Assembly (NCBI GenBank): GCA_900549715.1 | Contig: URPK01000003.1 | Coordinates: 124,001 to 188,000, forward strand | DNA: 64,000 bases | Direction of reading: 5' to 3' | Source of the DNA: an uncultured Collinsella sp. | GTDB lineage: Bacteria > Actinomycetota > Coriobacteriia > Coriobacteriales > Coriobacteriaceae | Shown: positions 15,057 to 23,930 of the stretch, piece after piece | How positions within the stretch are numbered: the stretch's first letter is position 1 | Layout of the letters: the number at the start of each line of letters is the position of its first letter | Made by a program: the position numbers and the translations under genes | The notes under the pieces: generated by a model | What the model saw: the letters and a program-made list of their open reading frames with translations, nothing else | What the model was told of the DNA's origin: nothing | Databases searched by the model: none

Positions 15057-17825
15057 TTACAGCAACTCGCCATAGCGCCTGACATAGGCCTTCTTAAGGC
15101 TTGTCGCCAACGCCATATACAGCAAGATGCACGGGATCAGGAACAGGAAGTACTCAACGGGCAGGGCACCCAGACCCAACGTAGGCCCAAGCGGGCTAAA
15201 CGGAATCACCGTGAGCAGCGCGATACCCGTCATCGTGAGCAGCATTACCGGCGCTGAGGCGTGGCTCTGGATAAACGGCAGCTTGGGCGTGCGGATCATG
15301 TGAATGACCAGCGTCTGACTCCACATGGACTCGACAAACCAACCGGCTTGGAACAGCGCGATATATGCCAACTGCATCTGCTCCAGCGCAGCGCCCGAGT
15401 AAACGTGTGCCAGATCGTTAAAGAGCACGCCATGGCTCACAAACAGCGGACAGAAGACAAAGTACATAAAGATGTAGGTCATAAAGTCGAAGATGGAGCT
15501 GGTGGGACCGATCCAGATCATGAACCTGCCGACACTCGACGCATCCCAGGTACGCGGCACGCGCAGGAACTCCTCGTCCACGTTATCCCAGGGAATCGCC
15601 AGGCAGCTGCAGTCATAAATCAAGTTGAGCAAAATCAGCTGGATGCTCATCATGGGCAAAAACGGCAGCAGGGCAGACGCGGCAAGCACGCTAAACATGT
15701 TGCCGAAGTTAGAGCTCGCGGTCATCTTGATGTACTTGATCATGTTAGCGTAGGTCTTACGCCCCTCGATGATGCCCTCCTCGAGCACCATCAGGTCCTT
15801 CTCGAGCAAAATAATGTCCGCCGACTCCTTGGCAACGTCGACAGCGGTATCGACCGAGATTCCGATATCGGACGACTTCATGGCCGAGGCATCGTTGATG
15901 CCGTCACCCATATAGCCCACAACATGCCCGTTGTCGCGCAGAACGGAGACGACACGCGCCTTTTGGTCGGGCGTGAGCTTGGCAAACACCTGCACGTCCT
16001 CGGCGCGGCGGGCGAGCTCCGCATCATCCATGGCGGCAATATCGCTGCCCAGCAGCATGTTGTTGACCTGCAGCCCCACCTGCTTGCAGATGGTACGCGT
16101 GACCTTCTCGTTGTCTCCGGTCAAAATCTTGGTGGCGACGCCATGATTGCGCAGTGCCTCGATAGCATCGGCCGTCGACTCTTTGGGCGGATCCAAAAAC
16201 GCCAGATAGCCGATTAGGACCATATCGCACTCGTCTTGGGCGCTAAAGGCGCCGACCGGCGAAGGATTGGACTTTTGCGCAATCGCCAACACGCGAAAAC
16301 CGTCGTCGTTCAGATCGGCGACCGTTGCAAGGATGCGCTCGCGCACTTTGCCATCCAGCACGCGAACCGCACCATCGATCTCGGCATGCGAGCACACCGA
16401 GAGCATTTCCTCGACAGCGCCCTTGGTGACCATCTGAGTCTTGCCGCTGCAATCGCGCACCACGGTGGTAAGGCGACGGCGCGCAAAATCAAACGGCACC
16501 TCGTCGACCTTTACGTATGTCTCCGAAAGATCGGTGAGACTCGGGTCGTTTTGCTCCTCTTCCTCGGTGCACTTGATAATCGCCAGGTCCATGAGGTTCT
16601 TGTAGCCCGTCTGGAAATAGCTGTTGAGATAGGCGCGGCGCAAAACGCGCGAATCCTCCTGACCGTTGATATTCCAGTGATACTCCAGCACCACCTGGTC
16701 CTGCGTCAGCGTGCCGGTCTTGTCCGTGCACAGCACGTCCATGGCGCCAAAGTTCTGAATCGAGTTGAGGTTCTTAACGATGGTCTGTTTTTTGCTCATG
16801 GCAACTGCGCCCTTGGCAAGGCACGTGGTGACAATCATGGGCAGCATCTCGGGCGTAAGACCCACGGTAATGCTGATGGCAAAGAGGCCGGCATCGAGCC
16901 AGTTGCCCTTGGTAACGCCGTTAATCAAAAAGACGAATGGGACCATCACCATCATAAAGCGGATGAGCACCCACGAGACGCCATTGACGCCTTTGGAAAA
17001 GCTGGTCTCCACGGCGTCATCCGAAAGGCTCGACGCCATCGAACCAAACAGAGTCTGCTCGCCCACGCTAAAGACGGCTGCGGTCGCGCTGCCCGAGATC
17101 ACGCTGCTGCCCATAAGGGCGATATTCTCGAACGACGTTGCCGAATCGGATTCTACACAGGTCGTGGGCATTTTCTCGACAGGCTCGCTCTCACCCGTCA
17201 GGCTGGCCTGGCTCACAAAGAGGTCCTTGGCCTCGATGATTCTCACATCCGCAGGGATCATGTCGCCAGCGGAAAGGTGCACAATGTCGCCGACCACCAC
17301 ATCGTCGATGGGAATCTCCTCCTTGGGAGCACCCTTTCGAGTGACCGTCACGGTCGTCGTGATCATGTCGAGCAGCTTTTCGGCCGCGTTGCCGCTACGC
17401 GCCTCCTGGATATAGCGCAACGTGCCCGAAAGCACCACCATCGTGGTGATGATAATCACGGTCAGCGGATCGAAATCTTCCGGCACGCTCCCCATAAGCG
17501 AAAGGGCGGGAAACACCATGTCCGTTGCCGCCGAGATAATGGCCAGGAAAAATAGGATTGCCGTAAAGGGGTTGACGAAGGCGTCTGCGAGCCTGCGGGC
17601 CAGCGACTTATTCTTGCCGCGCGTGACCACGTTGCGCCCGTTGTCCGCCTCACTGTGTGCGACCTCGTCGCGATCCAGACCACCCAGGTTGGACCCGACC
17701 CATGTCATAGCATCGCTCAGCGGAATGGTCGCCGCATACTGGATGCGCCCCTCCGCACGATGCCGAATCAAATCGTGCTGCGCTTGAGCCGTCGAAGCCG
17801 CACGGTGCATGGTTAACATCTTCAC
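15057..17825 (-). CDS. mgtA: Magnesium-translocating P-type ATPase (MgtA type)
   Basis: Type IIIB P-type ATPase importing Mg2+, 922 residues, full family length. Features: N-terminal cytoplasmic segment, membrane pair near 83-105 and 121-135, actuator domain with TGES (210-213), GLTPEMLP in the third-fourth helix pair, phosphorylation site D368 in CTDKTGTLTQD, KILTGDNEKVTR in the P-domain, GDGINDASAMK hinge, and a C-terminal six-helix bundle. The GTG at 17825 is chosen as start because GGAG lies eight bases upstream; ATG two codons later is the alternative. It forms a magnesium cluster with the second ATPase and the winged-helix regulator. Confidence 0.93.
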   Translation of the reverse strand: MKMLTMHRAASTAQAQHDLIRHRAEGRIQYAATIPLSDAMTWVGSNLGGLDRDEVAHSEADNGRNVVTRGKNKSLARRLADAFVNPFTAILFFLAIISAATDMVFPALSLMGSVPEDFDPLTVIIITTMVVLSGTLRYIQEARSGNAAEKLLDMITTTVTVTRKGAPKEEIPIDDVVVGDIVHLSAGDMIPADVRIIEAKDLFVSQASLTGESEPVEKMPTTCVESDSATSFENIALMGSSVISGSATAAVFSVGEQTLFGSMASSLSDDAVETSFSKGVNGVSWVLIRFMMVMVPFVFLINGVTKGNWLDAGLFAISITVGLTPEMLPMIVTTCLAKGAVAMSKKQTIVKNLNSIQNFGAMDVLCTDKTGTLTQDQVVLEYHWNINGQEDSRVLRRAYLNSYFQTGYKNLMDLAIIKCTEEEEQNDPSLTDLSETYVKVDEVPFDFARRRLTTVVRDCSGKTQMVTKGAVEEMLSVCSHAEIDGAVRVLDGKVRERILATVADLNDDGFRVLAIAQKSNPSPVGAFSAQDECDMVLIGYLAFLDPPKESTADAIEALRNHGVATKILTGDNEKVTRTICKQVGLQVNNMLLGSDIAAMDDAELARRAEDVQVFAKLTPDQKARVVSVLRDNGHVVGYMGDGINDASAMKSSDIGISVDTAVDVAKESADIILLEKDLMVLEEGIIEGRKTYANMIKYIKMTASSNFGNMFSVLAASALLPFLPMMSIQLILLNLIYDCSCLAIPWDNVDEEFLRVPRTWDASSVGRFMIWIGPTSSIFDFMTYIFMYFVFCPLFVSHGVLFNDLAHVYSGAALEQMQLAYIALFQAGWFVESMWSQTLVIHMIRTPKLPFIQSHASAPVMLLTMTGIALLTVIPFSPLGPTLGLGALPVEYFLFLIPCILLYMALATSLKKAYVRRYGELL

Positions 17826-17988
17826 TTACTACGCTCCGTTCTATCGATTGCATGCAGAGCAACTTAGCTGCGGCGGTCCTTAACAAGATGGGACCGCGGC
17901 GACGCACACCGCCCTGCGCTTCCGGTACTGTCACTGCCGCTCAAGGTCCTCACCTCTCCTTCGCGTCTGCGACTGTTCACAGCATAGA

Positions 17989-18030
17989 AAAGCCGCAAGA
18001 CCAGGCACATGGCTGGTTTCTTGCGGCTTT
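17989..18030 (-). terminator. Terminator between the winged-helix gene and mgtA
   Basis: Stem AAAGCCGCAAGA (17989-18000) with TCTTGCGGCTTT (18019-18030), extended by CCAG/CTGG inside. On the minus strand it is followed by TTCTATG, on the plus strand by CTTGCG. It ends the ATPase/regulator transcript about 160 bases before the mgtA start, or acts as an attenuator in the mgtA leader. Confidence 0.65.
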
Positions 18031-18091
18031 CTTGCGATTCGGCAAGGATTGTTCTGCTGCTTTCTATTGGCGGGGGCAATAGGCCAAAGCG

Positions 18092-18574
18092 TCATTCCGT
18101 CATCTTGTAGCCCACGCCCCACACGGTTAGCAGGTAGCGCGGGTTGTCGGGCTCGGGCTCGATCTTCTTTCGAATCTTTCGGACAAAGGCCATGATGTTG
18201 CTGTCGTCGAGCAAATACTCGTCCCGCCACACCGCTCGATAGATTTCTTCCTTGCTAAAGACCGTGCCCCTATTGGTGGCCAAAAAGGCAAGGATGTCAA
18301 ACTCCTTGGGCGTGAGCGAGGCGGGTACACCCAAGACCTTCACGGTGCGCGAAGCCAGGTCAATCGACAGCCCGTCGATAACGATGGGCTCTGCGGCGGA
18401 ACCCGGCTGCGAACCCGCGAGCATGAGTTCGACGGATGTGAGTCTGCCCGACGCGACATCGGCAAATATAGGCGCAAGCTCGTGGGCGGCGGCACTGCCG
18501 GACGAGAACAGCGCACCGCTGAGCTCGGCGGCCTCGGCGGGCGTGATCGCTATGTTGGTTCTGTTCGTTTGCAT
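18092..18574 (-). CDS. Winged-helix (OmpR-type) DNA-binding protein without receiver domain
   Basis: 160-residue protein. Residues about 65-158 form a Trans_reg_C winged helix (LTPKEFDILAFLATNRGTVFSKEEIYRAVW...NIMAFVRKIRKKIE...YLLTVWGVGYKM). The first 60 residues are not a receiver: there is no phospho-acceptor Asp or Lys pattern. It is therefore a one-component regulator or depends on an unknown N-terminal input. It begins nine bases after the second ATPase gene, with AGGGTGG as ribosome site, so the two are an operon, and mgtA follows on the same strand. Control of magnesium transport is the likely role (inference from position). Confidence 0.78.
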   Translation of the reverse strand: MQTNRTNIAITPAEAAELSGALFSSGSAAAHELAPIFADVASGRLTSVELMLAGSQPGSAAEPIVIDGLSIDLASRTVKVLGVPASLTPKEFDILAFLATNRGTVFSKEEIYRAVWRDEYLLDDSNIMAFVRKIRKKIEPEPDNPRYLLTVWGVGYKMTE

Positions 18575-18583
18575 AGAACCACC

Positions 18584-21028
18584 CTAGAACAAACTGCTCG
18601 CACGGGACAGGTAGACCCGCTTGATGACCGAAACGACAACAAGGTACAGCACACTGAGCAGTGCGACGACGCCCAAATACCACGCCGGTAAAGCGGCAAG
18701 ACCGATCAGTTGCACCGCCGGACCCAGTGCGAGTAAGGCAGACGCGACAAGCATGATGCCGACCATCATCGCGAGCAAACGGCGCGGGCGATCAGCCCCG
18801 CGAACGCATCGTGTTCGCAAGACCAAAAGCACCAGCGACTCGGTCCATGCGCACTCCAGCAGCCAACCTGCTTGGAACATGGCAATAAAGGCCGCCCTAC
18901 CCGCGTCGTCCAACGCCATAAAAGATGCACCGCATACGGCGGGGCACACGCCAAAGAACAAAATGGCAAAGGTGATGATGTCAAAGGCCGAGCTCGCAAA
19001 GCCAAAATGGAGCATAAAGCCACCCAGGCCCTTGCCCGACCATGCCTTGGGGCGAGCAATCTCCTCGCCGTCAACGTTATCCCACGACAACGCCAGGCAG
19101 GTCGCGTCGTAAAGCAAGTTGAGCAAAAGCAGCTGAGTAGCGGTCGCCGGCACAAAGGGCAAGAAGATGCTGGCGGCAGCCACCGAACAAATATTGCCAA
19201 AGTTAGAACTCGACGCGATGCGGATGTACTTGGAGGCGTTGGCGAACGAGGCCCTGCCCTCGCGTACGCCCTCGGCAACGACGCCCAGGTCGCGCTCGAG
19301 CAGCACGAGGTCGGCAACCTTCTTGGACTCGGCGGCGGCAGAATCCACAACGATACCGACGTCTGCCGCCGTAAGCGCCGGCACGTCATTCACGCCGTCG
19401 CCGATATAGCCGACGGCATGGCCCGAAAGCCGGATGAGCCCTACGATACGCGCCTTTTGCGCGGGCGTGAGCTCGGCAAAGACGCGAGTCTGCCCCACCT
19501 GGATAAGCGCCTCGGACTCCTCCATGGCATCGAGCATGGCACCCGTGATGACGTTACCGGCGGGAATCCCAAGGCGTTTACAGGTAGAACGAGCGACCGA
19601 CGCCGAATCACCGGTCAGCACGCGCACCTCGACAGACAGGTCGGAAAGTGACCGAATGGCAGCGTGGGCGCTAGCCTTTGGTCGGTCGAAGAAGCCCAGA
19701 AAACCGCACAGCACCAGACCGTCCCAACCCGCCGCCGTCGTACTGTAGGCGACAGCGAGCACTTTGATGCCATCGGCACGCATATCCTCGGCAACCTCGT
19801 AGGCGCTCTGGCGCCCTTCTTCATTCATGGGAACGAGCTCGCCTTTAAAGCTCGCCCAGTCGCAATGTGCGCAAACGCTTTCGACCTCGCCCTTAACGAT
19901 GGTCAGGCGGCTGTCGGGACGAGCAGGCAGCCCCAGACACCCAAGTGCCCCCGGTGTGGTGCCGAGCTTAACGCCCGACGCCTTGACAACGTGATCAAAG
20001 GGATCGGACGCATACAGGGTAAATGCATGGCCAAGATCTTTGGCAGCAAGGCGAAGCTCGGGTGCGGCACACGCATCGGCAATAGCCCGGTTAAGTTGAT
20101 TGGCGACGGTCCCCTGATTCATACTCTCGAGATACGCCAAGTTGAGGGTCTGCTCGCTCTCGTTGCCCAGGATATCGGTGTAGTACTCAAGCACCGCGAC
20201 ATCTTCTGTCAGCGTTCCCGTCTTGTCCACGCACACTACGTCTATGGAGCCCAGCGACTCCATGGCATCGACGTTCTTAACGATGACTTGCTTGTTTTTG
20301 AGACGACGGGCGCTGCCCGACAGACAGACGCTCGTAACGACTGGAAGCATTTCGGGAACCAGACCAACGGCCGTTCCCAAAGCAAACAGCAGCGCTTGCG
20401 CCCAGTCGCCCAACACGACGCCACGAATCGTAATGACAAACGGCAACACAATCAGCATGCACTTGACTAAAGCCGCGCAAATGCTCTTGGCCCCAACATT
20501 AAACTGCGTGGCAGGGCGGGCGCGCCGGCACGGCACGGCCTCATCCTTGTCGGCACATGCAAGAACGGTTGCCGAGGCCTTGCCATCAACAATAGTCGTC
20601 CCTGCGCGAACGGTCTCGCCCTCCCGCTTTGCGGTCTGGCCACTCTCGCCTGTAAGCGATGACTCGGAAACAAGAATGTGATTGCCCTGGGCAAGAATCG
20701 CATCGACCGGGCAGAGCATGCCAGCGTACAAGCGAATCACATCGCCAGGCACAAGCCGGTCGGCATTGACTTGAACCCAGCATGCGTCAACACGCTTCCA
20801 AACGGCCGCATGGCTCGCCCTCAGCATATGGCGATTGAAGGTGCGCATAGCCTCATTTTCATAGAACAGACGCACCAAGCCGCCGACCAGCCACATTGCA
20901 AACAACACAGTAGGCGCGAACACCCCCGTCTGGCCCTGCGCCTGCGGAACGACATCGACCAAAAAAGCCAAACCGGCCAGCGCAAGCAACAGGGACGAGA
21001 ACGGATTGAAAAATGATTTTTTAATCAT
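18584..21028 (-). CDS. Second MgtA-like P-type ATPase, N-terminally short
   Basis: P-type ATPase of 814 residues related to MgtA but beginning at the first membrane helix (MIKKSFFNPFSSLLLALAGL), so it lacks roughly 75 N-terminal residues of MgtA. It keeps TGES (near 126), the GLVPEMLP helix motif, phosphorylation site D268 in CVDKTGTLTED, VLTGDSASVAR, and GDGVNDVPALTAADVGI. The fourth-helix and C-terminal segments align with the neighbouring MgtA (SSNFGNI, LLNLLYDATCLALSWDNVD), so Mg2+ is the likely ion, though specificity may differ. The ATG at 21028 has GAGG upstream. Cotranscribed with the winged-helix gene. Confidence 0.85.
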   Translation of the reverse strand: MIKKSFFNPFSSLLLALAGLAFLVDVVPQAQGQTGVFAPTVLFAMWLVGGLVRLFYENEAMRTFNRHMLRASHAAVWKRVDACWVQVNADRLVPGDVIRLYAGMLCPVDAILAQGNHILVSESSLTGESGQTAKREGETVRAGTTIVDGKASATVLACADKDEAVPCRRARPATQFNVGAKSICAALVKCMLIVLPFVITIRGVVLGDWAQALLFALGTAVGLVPEMLPVVTSVCLSGSARRLKNKQVIVKNVDAMESLGSIDVVCVDKTGTLTEDVAVLEYYTDILGNESEQTLNLAYLESMNQGTVANQLNRAIADACAAPELRLAAKDLGHAFTLYASDPFDHVVKASGVKLGTTPGALGCLGLPARPDSRLTIVKGEVESVCAHCDWASFKGELVPMNEEGRQSAYEVAEDMRADGIKVLAVAYSTTAAGWDGLVLCGFLGFFDRPKASAHAAIRSLSDLSVEVRVLTGDSASVARSTCKRLGIPAGNVITGAMLDAMEESEALIQVGQTRVFAELTPAQKARIVGLIRLSGHAVGYIGDGVNDVPALTAADVGIVVDSAAAESKKVADLVLLERDLGVVAEGVREGRASFANASKYIRIASSSNFGNICSVAAASIFLPFVPATATQLLLLNLLYDATCLALSWDNVDGEEIARPKAWSGKGLGGFMLHFGFASSAFDIITFAILFFGVCPAVCGASFMALDDAGRAAFIAMFQAGWLLECAWTESLVLLVLRTRCVRGADRPRRLLAMMVGIMLVASALLALGPAVQLIGLAALPAWYLGVVALLSVLYLVVVSVIKRVYLSRASSLF

Positions 21029-21242
21029 CAGAGCCTCTTTCTAGCATGGATTCGATTGTATCCGAGGCATATACCGGTATCCCCGCCCCACTCCTTGCGA
21101 CTTCCTTGCTTTTGCATGCAACACATGTGACACAGGAACGGCCCCTTTGCCTTATTCCTTGATTTCCGGTTACCGCACACAAAGAACAAACGCCTGCTAA
21201 TCATTTACGCTCAGGGACATGTGTACGCCACAGACGGAAAAC

Positions 21243-21522
21243 GATGGGGATCGAGGGCTTCGCGCAGCAGCTCACCGAACATGACAAGAAGTGCATCCAG
21301 TGATACTGCACATACCCAAAATCGCAGCAACTGTCCTCGTCATGGCGTTCGCAGTATGTCTGCTGAGGCTGCCACTCCGCATGACCAACGACATCGTATT
21401 TCGCCAAAAGGGTTTCCAACCAGCGGGAATGTATTCCGCAATCACACTCCCCGCAATCGCACTCACCATCTTTTGCTAATGCGCCCTTGCACCGCGCTTT
21501 GGGATGCAGGACAAACAGTGAA
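21243..21522 (+). pseudogene. Decayed copy of the 22752-23885 membrane protein gene
   Basis: Conceptual translation gives LTEHDKKCIQ, stop, YC.YPK, a one-base frameshift, then IAATVLVMAF...TNDIVFRQKGFQPAGMYSAI...LTIFC, stop, CALAPRFGM. The intact gene 1.5 kb downstream reads LSEQERKRIQRYCICPK, VAGAALAMAF...VDDIVFHHEGFQETGMMTAL...VIFCYCALAPRFGM. Two nonsense codons and one frameshift interrupt the copy, and nothing matches after GMQDKQ. It is a tandem duplicate of the 5' third of that gene, now dead. Confidence 0.8.
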
Positions 21523-21586
21523 AGGAGCTGCAAGCAGGTTTACACTCTAGCTGCTGCTCTCAAACGCCGTCTACATCTCGAGGTCT

Positions 21587-21754
21587 AATACTTTTCCCGA
21601 GAAGTGAACGGCTGTATTTGGGCCCCCGAAACATCGACATTTTTAGACGTTAAAACTGCAGGATTCGACTGGCAAAACCGCAGGAAATTGCACGCCAAAA
21701 GTGCCGATGCTTCGGGGGTCCGTTTTCACTCGTTCACTTCTCGGGAAAAGTATT
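21587..21754. mobile_element. 168-bp palindromic element with perfect 24-bp inverted ends
   Basis: The arms AATACTTTTCCCGAGAAG...(21587-21610) and 21731-21754 are exact reverse complements. Inside, CCCCCGAAACATCGACATTTTT near 21625 pairs imperfectly with AAAAGTGCCGATGCTTCGGGGG near 21695, so nearly the whole element can fold as one branched hairpin. It has no coding frame. It fits a MITE or REP-like repeat distinct from families A and B. Confidence 0.7.
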
Positions 21755-22160
21755 TGACATCGATTTCGCAAGGGCCCCAATATGGCAAAGGGGCAGTCTC
21801 CTGCCGCATAACGAGGCGCCCTATTGTCACTGGCAGAATCCATCCGAGGACTGTAAGGGGCACGCATTCCATAAGAGTTGAATCCAACAGCTAAAACCGA
21901 TTCCACATGCATGAAAACGCGCTCGGTATCAGGCAAAAAGCAGTGATGGCAAGGAGAGACGTCCCATTGCGACGGGCGCGAAAAGCATCCTTGCCAACGC
22001 CCAGGCAGCGCATCGTATGCTCGGCAGGACCATCTGGCAAGCCGACATGGCAAACCCATCGAGCTGCCATGACACTTTAGCCGCATGACCATGCACTCAT
22101 CGATGGCAGGATTCCCTATACTGAGTCACATATGACGGTATCGCGCCAAAGGAGAACGCC
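21755..22160. other. Non-coding stretch before the DUF3592 gene
   Basis: About 400 bases with no protein-like frame on either strand. Apart from the ribosome site AAGGAGAACGCC just before the GTG at 22161, I see no clear repeat or hairpin. It may be further decayed duplicate sequence. Confidence 0.4.
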
Positions 22161-22688
22161 GTGACCACGTCGCAGATATCCCTGCTCGCGCTCATCTCGG
22201 TTGGAGGCATCGGCATCCTGCTTATCGGAATGAGCACGCTCATGAAAGCCGCCGCCCGCAGGAAAGCCAAGGCCTGCACCGCTATGATCATGGGAACGGT
22301 CATTGACCACCGCTTTATGGGCGAAGGCAGAATGTATCCCGTTTTGGAGTACACCGTCGACGGCACGCGGTACCACGTGAGAAAACAATTCCGCGGCGTA
22401 AAGACCAAAAGCTTGTCGGGACTCCCCGTCCGCACGCAAAGCGCGGCGTACGAAGACGCCAAGGGCTGGTTGCACGTACAGACAGGACCCATCGCACGCC
22501 TAGATACTCTCGCAGAGCAGCTTTGGCCCCTCGGCAGCCAAATGACTGTGCACTACAACCCCAGCAGCCCAGACAAGAGCTATGTCGAGCGCCCCATCGT
22601 GGGCGACTTTGCCACGCTGATGTTTAACATCGCGGGTATCTTGCTCATCGCGCTGAGTATTTTGCTCTATGTTCTTATCCAGCGCTAG
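22161..22688 (+). CDS. DUF3592-like membrane protein
   Basis: 175-residue protein with membrane helices at about 7-27 and 150-172 and a soluble domain between (VIDHRFMGEGRMYPVLEYTVDGTRYHVR...VHYNPSSPDKSYVE). This pattern, a small beta-rich domain with a YTVDG core and an HYNPxxP motif between two helices, is that of DUF3592 family proteins, whose function is unknown. The GTG start follows AAGGAG at the right distance. The next gene begins 63 bases downstream in the same direction. Confidence 0.72.
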   Translation: MTTSQISLLALISVGGIGILLIGMSTLMKAAARRKAKACTAMIMGTVIDHRFMGEGRMYPVLEYTVDGTRYHVRKQFRGVKTKSLSGLPVRTQSAAYEDAKGWLHVQTGPIARLDTLAEQLWPLGSQMTVHYNPSSPDKSYVERPIVGDFATLMFNIAGILLIALSILLYVLIQR

Positions 22689-22751
22689 CTCAGACTGATA
22701 CATCCCGCGCGCCGCGCGCCGTAATGACCGCCACGACTCCAAGGACCAGCT

Positions 22752-23885
22752 ATGGCAACACTCTCCGAACAAGAACGTAAGCGCATCCAGCGATACTGCA
22801 TTTGCCCCAAGGTTGCCGGCGCGGCGCTTGCCATGGCATTCGTGCTGCCCTTATCGATCATTCCTTTCGAAATGGTCGACGACATCGTCTTCCATCACGA
22901 AGGCTTCCAAGAGACAGGCATGATGACCGCCTTGGTGCTCACCTCCATCGAGCTCGTTATATTCTGCTACTGCGCTCTCGCCCCGCGCTTTGGCATGCGT
23001 GGCAAGCAGTGGAAGGAAATGCAGCGCCGGCTCGCCGTCGAGCAGAGCGAGAAAGACCGCTCGGCACAAATCGCAGGCGTTGTTGGCACGCAGGCCGCCG
23101 CGCGCCTGCTCAAGAACAGCGACAACGAGACCGCGCGCAACCTGGGCGGCGCGGCAGAAGTCGCCGCTGCCGTAGGCGCCGTTGCCACCGCGGCAGACGT
23201 GCTTACCGAGAGCTTCGCCAACGCGAAGGCTATGGCAGAGGCCTGTGGCGTGCCTGTCCCCCGTGCAAAGAAGTGGGTCATCGCGCTTGTGGCGCTGCCC
23301 CTCGCGATCGTATGCGGCGCCTATATCCCGCAGCTGGCGCAGGGAAACATCGAGATGCAGGAGAACGCCGCGGCCGCGGCTGAGCAGATCGCCATTGCTC
23401 GCAAGGCATTAGAGCCCTCATGCGAGTACGTGTCCGCCGATGACCCCTACGAGCGATATCAAGATTACGGCTATCACGTCCGCGGTTATCTGCACGACGG
23501 CGACTCCGATACCCAAAAGACCTATACGTACCTGGATTTTGACAACAAGGGGACACTCACGGAAGTGAGCTACGCGGCAGAGGTCGACCCCGGCGCGAGC
23601 CTCGAGGACAACCTTACCCGTATCGAGCTCGACCTTGACGAGCTTTCCTCTGCCGTCCAAACCATAGACGTCAAGACCACAAGCCCCGAGCTCCTAGCAG
23701 CGCAGAAGCTCCCCGAAGAGTTTAGGCAGGCTTTTTTGAACGGCTCGCTCTACGAGAGAATCTCTATCAGGACGAATGACGGCCCCGTCAAAGCGTATTA
23801 CTCGTTTGATACGGAACCCGAGGACGAGTTTGACGAGCATACCCATCCAGCCATCCGCATCACGCTGATGAGCAAAACGAACTAG
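22752..23885 (+). CDS. Membrane protein of unknown function
   Basis: 377-residue protein not assigned to a family. Membrane helices are predicted at about 20-38, 57-77 and 174-192. Between the second and third lies a charged, Ala-rich cytoplasmic segment (residues 85-165). The C-terminal 185 residues follow the third helix as a soluble domain (CEYVSADDPYERYQDYGYHVRGYLHDGD...TYLDFDNKGTLTEVSYAAEVDP). A decayed duplicate of its first 85 codons lies at 21243. The ATG has AAGGA upstream. It may be cotranscribed with the DUF3592 protein. Confidence 0.7.
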   Translation: MATLSEQERKRIQRYCICPKVAGAALAMAFVLPLSIIPFEMVDDIVFHHEGFQETGMMTALVLTSIELVIFCYCALAPRFGMRGKQWKEMQRRLAVEQSEKDRSAQIAGVVGTQAAARLLKNSDNETARNLGGAAEVAAAVGAVATAADVLTESFANAKAMAEACGVPVPRAKKWVIALVALPLAIVCGAYIPQLAQGNIEMQENAAAAAEQIAIARKALEPSCEYVSADDPYERYQDYGYHVRGYLHDGDSDTQKTYTYLDFDNKGTLTEVSYAAEVDPGASLEDNLTRIELDLDELSSAVQTIDVKTTSPELLAAQKLPEEFRQAFLNGSLYERISIRTNDGPVKAYYSFDTEPEDEFDEHTHPAIRITLMSKTN

Positions 23886-23899
23886 GTGCAGGGAGATGA

Positions 23900-23930
23900 A
23901 TGTGATAAAGGGGCTGTCCCTTTGTCACAT
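23900..23930. repeat. Palindrome repeat family B, copy 2
   Basis: ATGTGATAAAGGGGC, T, GTCCCTTTGTCACAT: same length and plan as the perfect palindrome at 10867, with two changes in the left arm. It lies between convergent genes and reaches the stop codon of the ABC transporter gene. Confidence 0.85.
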
